Source of the DNA: Flavobacterium sp. UBA7680
Lineage (GTDB): Bacteria; Bacteroidota; Bacteroidia; Flavobacteriales; Flavobacteriaceae
Assembly (NCBI RefSeq): GCF_002482975.1
Contig: NZ_DLHA01000021.1
Location: 29,799-48,396 of the forward strand
Length of the DNA: 18,598 nt
Direction of reading: 5' to 3'
Shown: positions 14,057 to 18,598 of the stretch, in pieces
Position numbering within the stretch: the first letter of the stretch is position 1
Layout: each line of letters opens with the position of its first letter
Position numbers and translations under genes: made by a program
Notes under the pieces: model-generated
What the model saw: the letters and a program-made list of their open reading frames with translations, nothing else
The model's database searches: none
Told to the model about the DNA's origin: nothing

Positions 14057-14695
14057 TTATTTACTTTTTAAAATGGACATAAATTCGTCACGATCAATTT
14101 CGCGACATCCTAAACTATCTAAATGCGGATTATAAACCTGACAATCTAATAATTTATAATTCTCTTTTTTTAAATGATTTACTAAAGATATAAATCCCAC
14201 TTTTGAAGCATTTGACACTTTAGAAAACATACTTTCACCACAAAAAACATGGCCTAAATCTATTCCGTATAAACCGCCTACTAATACCTCATCCTGCCAA
14301 ACCTCAACAGATTTTGCAATTCCTTCTTTATGAAGTTCGCAATATGCTTCGATCATTTCATCAGAAATCCAGGTTCCGTCCTGACCGTCGCGCAATATTT
14401 TTTGACAATTTAAAATTACTTCTTTAAAACGTGTATTAAAAGTAACCGTAAAAATATTTCTGTTCAGAATGTTACGCATACTTTTAGAGACAATTAACTC
14501 ATCCAGAAACAAAACCATACGCGGATCCGGGGCCCACCAAATAATGGGTTCTCCTTCATTAAACCAAGGAAAAATACCGCTTTTGTAGGCTAGTTTTAGT
14601 CGCTCTGGATTTAAATCACCGCCAATTGCCAGAATGCCTTCTTCATCGGCTTCTGAAACTGGAGGAAAAAATAGATCTTCGAATAAGTAATACAT
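14057..14695 (-). CDS. aat: Leucyl/phenylalanyl-tRNA--protein transferase
   Basis: Aat transfers Leu or Phe from charged tRNA to the N-terminus of proteins starting with Arg or Lys, marking them for ClpS-ClpAP degradation (N-end rule). The 212-residue product has the expected order of motifs: FPPVSEADEEGILAIGGDL, YKSGIFPWFNEGEPIIWWAPDPRMV, DGTWISDEM, GGLYGIDLGHVFCGESMFS (about 142-160), ASKVGFISL and LLDCQVYNPHLDSLGCREIDRDEF. Length is slightly shorter than in E. coli (234). The start is the ATG at 14695. It lies directly upstream of the MOSC gene. No clear promoter was recognised in the repeat-rich gap upstream. Confidence 0.96.
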   Translation of the reverse strand: MYYLFEDLFFPPVSEADEEGILAIGGDLNPERLKLAYKSGIFPWFNEGEPIIWWAPDPRMVLFLDELIVSKSMRNILNRNIFTVTFNTRFKEVILNCQKILRDGQDGTWISDEMIEAYCELHKEGIAKSVEVWQDEVLVGGLYGIDLGHVFCGESMFSKVSNASKVGFISLVNHLKKENYKLLDCQVYNPHLDSLGCREIDRDEFMSILKSK

Positions 14696-14779
14696 TTTTA
14701 ATACTCAATTTTTAAAATTACAAATTCCAATAAATTGAAATCTCAATACTGAAATTCCAAATTCCAAACTTCCGCAATC

Positions 14780-14884
14780 TTGTCATTTCGACGTAAGGAG
14801 AAATCGCACGAGTAATTCTACAAAGCGAATCGACAATCTTTGACGAGTTTCGTGTGCGATTTCTCCCTTCGGTCGAAATGACAA
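14780..14884. repeat. Long dispersed-type palindrome between DUF3127 gene and aat
   Basis: Outer arms TTGTCATTTCGAC (14780-14792) and GTCGAAATGACAA (14872-14884) match perfectly. Inner arms GGAGAAATCGCAC (14797-14809) and GTGCGATTTCTCC (14854-14866) also match perfectly, with small unmatched segments between them and a central spacer of 44 bases. The 283-base gap 14696-14978 otherwise holds only AAATTCCAAA-type tracts. I recall this TTTCGA...AAATC palindrome as very common in flavobacterial intergenic DNA; copy number was not searched. It has no coding content. Confidence 0.9.
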
Positions 14885-14909
14885 CCTTTGTGCTTAAATT
14901 TTATACAAA

Positions 14910-14956
14910 AAATTCCAAATCCCAAGTTCAAGCGAATGAATTGGAATTTGGAATTT
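14910..14956. repeat. AAATTCC hairpin downstream of the DUF3127 gene
   Basis: AAATTCCAAATCCCAA (14910-14925) pairs with TTGGAATTTGGAATTT (14941-14956) at 15 of 16 positions with a 15-base loop. It lies 22 bases past the DUF3127 stop codon on the minus strand and may act as a transcript 3' end. It belongs to the same sequence family as the rpsB-tsf palindrome. Confidence 0.7.
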
Positions 14957-14978
14957 ATGTTTTGAAATTTAAACTTTC

Positions 14979-15350
14979 TTAGAACGGCAAATCGTCTGGT
15001 TCGTCTTCGTTTAAATTTGTAGCTGGAGCAAAAGCTTCTGGTGCAGGAACTGTAGGAGTTTGTCCTGGTCCTTCTGGCGCTAATCTTTCGATTCTCCAAC
15101 CTTGAATACTATTGAAATATCTAGTTTCTCCTTGTGGATTAACCCATTCTCTTCCTCTTAAATTGATAGAAACTTTTACTGCCTCTCCTTGTTTATAGCT
15201 GCTTAATAAATCGCATTTATCTTGTGTAAATTCGATTAAAATGTGTTGTGGATACTGCTCATCAGTAGTAACTACTAATTCTCTTTTTTTGAATGAAGCA
15301 CTAACTTGCTGCTCAGGATTAACCACTTTTACTTTTCCTATAACTTCCAT
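14979..15350 (-). CDS. DUF3127 protein with an SSB-like C-terminal tip
   Basis: The 123-residue protein matches the Bacteroidota DUF3127 family as I recognise it, of no assigned function. It has a compact beta-rich N-terminal region (about 1-90; FKKRELVVTTDEQYPQHILIEF, then VKVSINLRGREW and YFNSIQGWRIERL) that reads like a small OB fold. A Pro/Ala-rich linker (91-113) leads to an acidic tail ending EDEPDDLPF. Acidic residues before a final Pro-Phe form the hallmark of SSB proteins, whose tip recruits repair and replication enzymes. It begins 30 bases after the flavin-reductase gene and is probably co-transcribed. A DNA role is inferred from the tail only. Confidence 0.8.
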   Translation of the reverse strand: MEVIGKVKVVNPEQQVSASFKKRELVVTTDEQYPQHILIEFTQDKCDLLSSYKQGEAVKVSINLRGREWVNPQGETRYFNSIQGWRIERLAPEGPGQTPTVPAPEAFAPATNLNEDEPDDLPF

Positions 15351-15380
15351 CTTCGTCTATATTAATTGTTGTTTCTATTC

Positions 15381-16256
15381 TTATTTTTTAGCTAAAAGCA
15401 CTTTCCATGCCGATTCTATATCATCATTATTCAGATATTTTTTGGCTTCTAAGTGTACCTTTTCCTGATCATCTGAGCTTAAAACTCCTTTTACAGAAAA
15501 ATTTTCCTTCACAAATATACTAACTTCTTCCTTTGTAGGCAAGGCTTCGATATTTCCTAATTTCCCAAGGTCATTCCCGTTAAAAACAGGGCTTTCCTTG
15601 ATAAAATTCGGAATTACGTCAACACCAACACCTAAAGTTGTCAGCGGTTTTGGCACTTCAAAAAGCCCTTGGTTCGATCTTGAATACCAATTTCCTCCAA
15701 GTCTTGAAACCAAATCTATTTTATGCTGATCGATCGCTCCGTTTTCATCTAAAATTGATTCGTGAATGTGAATTTTTACTACTTCACACAAAATCAGGTT
15801 TCCTGCTCCTCCTTCTGTTCCTAACGGAATAATCTGCGTTATCTTGCATTCAAACTGAACCGGAGATTCTTTTACGCGATACGGTTTTACCAAATCTGAC
15901 GGAATCTGCGTTAAGCCTGCTTTGATAAATTCGTTTACACCTTCTCCATATTCTGTACTTGCTAACGAAGTCTGCTGTACCAAATCATAATTTACGACGT
16001 TAATAACAACTTCTTTTGTCTCCTCAGCATTAATTAAAGTATGTTTTACAGTATTGTCGCGCACGCGTCTTGATGGCGAAAAAACCAGAATTGGCGGATT
16101 AGCACTAAAAACATTAAAGAAACTAAATGGAGATAAGTTTGGAATTCCTTTTTCGCTTATTGTACTTGCAAAAGCAATTGGTCTCGGCCCTACCGAACTT
16201 TGCAGATAGGCGTGCAGCTGCGGCGTTGTAATTTCTTTTGGATTGATGCTAATCAT
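15381..16256 (-). CDS. Flavin reductase family protein (FMN-binding split barrel)
   Basis: The 291-residue protein has the FMN-binding split-barrel domain of flavoredoxins and flavin reductases. SSVGPRPIAFASTIS (about 20-34), NLSPFSFFNVFSANPPILVFSPS (about 40-62) and TVKHTLINAEETKEVVINVVN follow in order, then the short SLASTEYGEGVNEF block. After the barrel (about 1-200) there is an extra C-terminal helical extension (about 220-291), which may be a small separate domain. Such proteins bind FMN and reduce it or another acceptor with NAD(P)H; the substrate here cannot be read from the sequence. No signal peptide is present, so it is cytoplasmic. It is the first gene of a pair with the DUF3127 gene. 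Confidence 0.87.
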   Translation of the reverse strand: MISINPKEITTPQLHAYLQSSVGPRPIAFASTISEKGIPNLSPFSFFNVFSANPPILVFSPSRRVRDNTVKHTLINAEETKEVVINVVNYDLVQQTSLASTEYGEGVNEFIKAGLTQIPSDLVKPYRVKESPVQFECKITQIIPLGTEGGAGNLILCEVVKIHIHESILDENGAIDQHKIDLVSRLGGNWYSRSNQGLFEVPKPLTTLGVGVDVIPNFIKESPVFNGNDLGKLGNIEALPTKEEVSIFVKENFSVKGVLSSDDQEKVHLEAKKYLNNDDIESAWKVLLAKK

Positions 16257-16292
16257 AATTTTCTAGTTTAACCGAACCTCATTTCGGTCGTA

Positions 16293-16300
16293 CAAAAGTA
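16293..16300 (-). promoter_or_regulatory. Predicted -7 box of the flavin reductase/DUF3127 unit
   Basis: On the minus strand this reads TACTTTTG, an exact TANNTTTG. No TTG occurs at the ideal distance, so the -33 element is uncertain. Transcription would start near 16287, and the first leader bases form a 6-bp hairpin (ACCGAA 16271-16276 with TTCGGT 16283-16288 on the plus strand). Confidence 0.45.
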
Positions 16301-16417
16301 GAGAAATCGTTCAATTCATGGAAATAGTTTTTGAAGATAAAACCAAAAAAACTTTTAAAGCCCTGCAAAATATAAAATGTGTTAATTTCGTTATATTTAT
16401 ACCTCAAAAATTAATTT

Positions 16418-17572
16418 ATGCGTTTTTCTGAAAGTAGAAATACAACTCGCTGGGTCATCATTATTATTTCCTTTTCAATCATTACTTTGATTCTTTGGAA
16501 TACTTATACTTTTTTCCAGATTTTTAAAAATGAAGAACGTCTGAAAATGAACCTTTTTGCGAATGCGCAAATTACAATTGTTAATGCAGACGAAAATACC
16601 GATGTTGATCTTCCGCTTCAAATTTTCAGCAACAATACTTCAATTCCTGCCGTAGTAATGCTTTATGGCAATGTTGTAAGTTCTAAAAACGTTCCTGATG
16701 ATATTCTTAATGACAAGAAAAAATTAAAAAATTTCCTGAAGAATTTAAAAAATGAAAATGAACCCATTACGTTTGAATATGCTCCGGGAAAATATCAACA
16801 TTTGTATTATGGTAATTCTGAATTGCTGAATAAACTAAAATATTACCCAATTGCCTTATTGCTGATTATATTTTTATTTGTTGCTTTAATTTATAATTTT
16901 TACAAAAGCACTAAAATGGCGACACAGAACAAATTGTGGGCAGGAATGGCAAAAGAAACTGCACATCAAATTGGAACACCGCTTTCTTCATTAATTGGCT
17001 GGGTTGAAATTTTAAAAACCGAAGAAATTGATCAATCTATAACATTGGAAATAGAAAAAGATATTGATCGATTACAAACTATTACGGATCGTTTTTCTAA
17101 AATTGGTTCCATTCCTGTTTTAGAGCCTTATGATATTGTCAGCGAGACTTTAAATACTTACGAATATTTACAATCTCGTTTTTCTAAACAAGTTTTATTC
17201 TCCTATCAGGCTCCTGAAAAACTTATTTTTACTTTAATTAATCCAACGCTTCACAGCTGGACGATTGAAAACCTGATCAAAAATGCAATTGACGCCATGA
17301 AAGGAAAAGGAAGTTTAGAACTTTCGATTGAGCAGGATTCTCATCACGTAAAAATAAATGTAAAAGATTCTGGAAGCGGAATTCAAAAAAAACAATTCAA
17401 AACTATTTTTGAACCCGGTTTTACAACAAAAAAACGCGGCTGGGGTTTAGGACTTTCTTTAACGAAAAGAATTGTCGAAGAATATCACAACGGAAATATC
17501 AAGGTTTTACATTCTGAAATTGGAAAAGGAACTACTTTTCAAATCAGTTATAAAATAGTTGAGCCTCTTTAA
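16418..17572 (+). CDS. Membrane sensor histidine kinase without HAMP domain
   Basis: The 384-residue protein has one N-terminal membrane helix (about 12-33), an extracytoplasmic region of about 105 residues (35-140) with no family I recognise, and a second helix (about 143-162). It then goes straight into the dimerisation and phosphoacceptor domain with no HAMP. The H-box is AKETAHQIGTPLSSL with His183. The ATPase domain shows the N-box NLIKNAIDAM (285-294), G1 DSGSGI (317-322), FEPGFTTK (331-338) and G2 GWGLGLSL (341-348). All catalytic parts are intact. No response regulator is in the window. A strong terminator follows. The start is the first ATG, leading directly to the helix. Confidence 0.93.
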   Translation: MRFSESRNTTRWVIIIISFSIITLILWNTYTFFQIFKNEERLKMNLFANAQITIVNADENTDVDLPLQIFSNNTSIPAVVMLYGNVVSSKNVPDDILNDKKKLKNFLKNLKNENEPITFEYAPGKYQHLYYGNSELLNKLKYYPIALLLIIFLFVALIYNFYKSTKMATQNKLWAGMAKETAHQIGTPLSSLIGWVEILKTEEIDQSITLEIEKDIDRLQTITDRFSKIGSIPVLEPYDIVSETLNTYEYLQSRFSKQVLFSYQAPEKLIFTLINPTLHSWTIENLIKNAIDAMKGKGSLELSIEQDSHHVKINVKDSGSGIQKKQFKTIFEPGFTTKKRGWGLGLSLTKRIVEEYHNGNIKVLHSEIGKGTTFQISYKIVEPL

Positions 17573-17583
17573 AAAATAGAAAT

Positions 17584-17625
17584 AAAAAAAAACACCAACT
17601 CATATTCTGAATTGGTGTTTTTTTA
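17584..17625. terminator. Bidirectional terminator after the histidine kinase gene
   Basis: AACACCAA (17591-17598) pairs with TTGGTGTT (17612-17619), extended by A-T pairs from the flanking A run (17584-17590) and T run (17620-17624). It lies between two convergent genes and suits both strands. Confidence 0.88.
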
Positions 17626-17695
17626 TGTCAGGTTGAGCGAAGTCGAAACCTCTTTTAAAACTTAACTCGGACTTCGACTTCGCTCAGTCTGACAG
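17626..17695. repeat. Dispersed-type palindrome with GAGCGAAGTCGAA arms
   Basis: The left arm TGTCAG-GT-TGAGCGAAGTCGAA (17626-17647) is the reverse complement of the right arm ending at 17694 except for the two central bases GT versus AC. About 25 bases lie between the arms. It directly follows the terminator and ends 7 bases before the HIT gene stop. I recall this as another common flavobacterial intergenic palindrome. Confidence 0.85.
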
Positions 17696-17701
17696 TTATT
17701 T

Positions 17702-18091
17702 TTAAAGATTTGCCTGAATGTCTTTTGCTAAAGCTTCAAATTCATCTTTTGAAAGAGAAACTTTATTTTGAAAACGCATTTCGTCCATATGATTTAATGG
17801 AATCAAATGTACGTGTGCATGAGGAACTTCTAATCCTACAACTGCAATTCCGATTCTTTTGCAAGGAACCGTTTTTTCAAGGGCAGCGGCAATTTTTTTA
17901 GAAAATTTCATCAAACCTAAATACAGTTCATCATCCATATCAAAAATCTTGTCGATTTCTTGTTTCGGAATACAAAGTGTGTGTCCTTTAGCATTTGGAT
18001 TTACATCTAAAAAAGCTAAAAAATTATCATCTTCAGCAATTTTATATGCAGGAATTTCTCCGTTTACTATTTTAGTGAATATGCTGCTCAT
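17702..18091 (-). CDS. HIT-family nucleotide-binding hydrolase
   Basis: HIT proteins hydrolyse or transfer nucleotides from phosphoramidate and dinucleoside substrates. The 129-residue protein has the classic small HIT (HinT-like) layout. SIFTKIVNGEIPAYKIAEDD is at the N-terminus, FLDVNPNAKGHTLCIPKQ at about 27-44, and the histidine triad HAHVHLIPL at about 110-118; the middle His of the triad is the usual nucleophile. There is no signal peptide. The exact substrate is not readable. It lies 52 bases after greA on the same strand and may be co-transcribed with it. Confidence 0.94.
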   Translation of the reverse strand: MSSIFTKIVNGEIPAYKIAEDDNFLAFLDVNPNAKGHTLCIPKQEIDKIFDMDDELYLGLMKFSKKIAAALEKTVPCKRIGIAVVGLEVPHAHVHLIPLNHMDEMRFQNKVSLSKDEFEALAKDIQANL

Positions 18092-18119
18092 TATTTTATC
18101 TTTAAAATCTTAATAGTGT

Positions 18120-18143
18120 GATTGCTTCGTTCCTTGCAATGAC
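18120..18143. repeat. Short dispersed-type palindrome fragment next to the greA stop
   Basis: GATTGCTTCGTTCCTTGCAATGAC has 5-bp arms ATTGC and GCAAT around TTCGTTCCTT. It abuts the greA stop codon. I recall near-identical sequence as a frequent intergenic repeat in Bacteroidota. It may aid the 3' end of greA mRNA. Confidence 0.55.
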
Positions 18144-18598
18144 TTAGTCTCTTGAAATTTCCAAAATTTCAAATTTCAAAACACCGTTTGGTACTGTAAT
18201 CTCTGCTACTTCGCCAACAGATTTTCCTAACAAACCTTTTCCAATAGGAGAAGTTACAGAAATTTTTCCTGTTTTTAAATCTGCTTCACTTTCTGCAACA
18301 AGTGTATATTTCATTTCCATTCCGTTGCTTTGATTCTTAATTTTTACATTAGAAAGCACCAATGCTTTTGAAACATCTAATTGTGATTCGTCAATTAATC
18401 TTGCGTTAGAATATACTTCTTCCAGTTTAGCAATTCTCATTTCTAATAAACCCTGCGCTTCTTTTGCTGCATCATATTCGGCGTTTTCAGATAAATCACC
18501 TTTGTCTCTTGCTTCTGCTATATCTTGAGATGCCTTTGGACGCATTACACTTTTTAAATGCTCCAACTCATCTTTTAATTTTTTTAATCCTTCTGCTG
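18144..18598 (-). CDS. greA: Transcription elongation factor GreA (N-terminus outside window)
   Basis: GreA rescues backtracked RNA polymerase by stimulating cleavage of the nascent RNA. About 151 codons are visible, and the reading frame continues off the right edge. The first visible residues are AEGLKKLKDELEHL, so only a handful of N-terminal residues are missing from a protein of about 158. The N-terminal coiled coil contains RDKGDLSENAEYDAAKEAQ, whose Asp and Glu residues at the tip act in the polymerase active site. The C-terminal FKBP-like domain ends ITVPNGVLKFEILEISRD and includes SPIGKGLLGKSVGE. The downstream gene on the same strand is the HIT protein. Any TTG start near 18566 would be internal. 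Confidence 0.96.
   Translation of the reverse strand, partial: AEGLKKLKDELEHLKSVMRPKASQDIAEARDKGDLSENAEYDAAKEAQGLLEMRIAKLEEVYSNARLIDESQLDVSKALVLSNVKIKNQSNGMEMKYTLVAESEADLKTGKISVTSPIGKGLLGKSVGEVAEITVPNGVLKFEILEISRD

Noticed and set aside
14818..15099. Minus-strand reading frame of 93 codons overlapping the DUF3127 gene end
   Set aside because: It runs through the long palindrome and out of frame through the DUF3127 gene. The residues are low-complexity Arg/Lys/Phe with no recognisable family.
13260..16256. A new redox or defence island formed by the MOSC, aat, DUF3127 and flavin-reductase genes
   Set aside because: They form two separate units divided by a long palindrome. aat is a housekeeping gene and no shared pathway or mobile-element sign is visible.
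16392..16399. TATATTTA as a promoter -7 box for the histidine kinase
   Set aside because: The last base differs from TANNTTTG and no TTG lies 17-23 bases upstream, so support is too thin.

Overview
This window looks like ordinary chromosome from a Flavobacterium-type member of the Bacteroidota. The DNA is AT-rich and start codons are preceded by A-rich stretches rather than strong Shine-Dalgarno sites. Several putative promoters carry the Bacteroidota -7 element TANNTTTG. The intergenic gaps hold palindromic families that I recall as dispersed in flavobacterial genomes. No transposase, phage gene, CRISPR array, tRNA or rRNA was seen, and no gap without a gene exceeds 300 bases.

Layout. (1) 1-2489, plus strand: translation genes, with the end of rplM, rpsI, rpsB and tsf. 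A predicted promoter and a structured leader precede rpsB, a large palindrome lies between rpsB and tsf, and a bidirectional terminator ends the cluster. (2) 2555-4618, minus strand: an M3 metallopeptidase of the Dcp type, divergent from (3) 4781-6021, plus strand: a YhhQ-type queuosine-precursor transporter and 3-methyladenine DNA glycosylase I (tag). (4) 6111-13263, plus strand: a nearly complete thiamin biosynthesis operon under a TPP riboswitch, in the order thiS, thiC, tenI-like, thiD, thiE, thiG, thiH, thiF. (5) 13260-16256, minus strand: a MOSC-domain protein and aat, then a DUF3127 protein with an SSB-like C-terminal tip and a flavin-reductase-family protein. (6) 16418-17572, plus strand: a compact membrane histidine kinase without a partner in view. 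(7) 17702-18598, minus strand: a HIT-family protein and greA, the latter cut by the window edge.

The thi genes cover both branches of thiamin synthesis. ThiC makes HMP-P and ThiD phosphorylates it. ThiF adenylates the C-terminus of ThiS for sulfur loading. ThiH makes dehydroglycine from tyrosine, ThiG builds the thiazole and the TenI-like protein probably aromatises it. ThiE then joins the two halves. Most of the middle genes overlap (43, 8 and 20 bp), which suggests translational coupling. An upstream pairing that buries the thiS start codon suggests that TPP represses translation initiation.

The best leads are: the foldable rpsB leader behind a predicted promoter; a REP-like palindrome inside the thiS riboswitch expression platform; a 27-bp palindrome inserted in phase inside the TenI-like gene; a ThiF that lacks both usual zinc CxxC pairs; and the DUF3127 protein ending in DDLPF. 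I did not find a clearly new multi-gene system. The region is mainly core metabolism decorated with dispersed palindromes.
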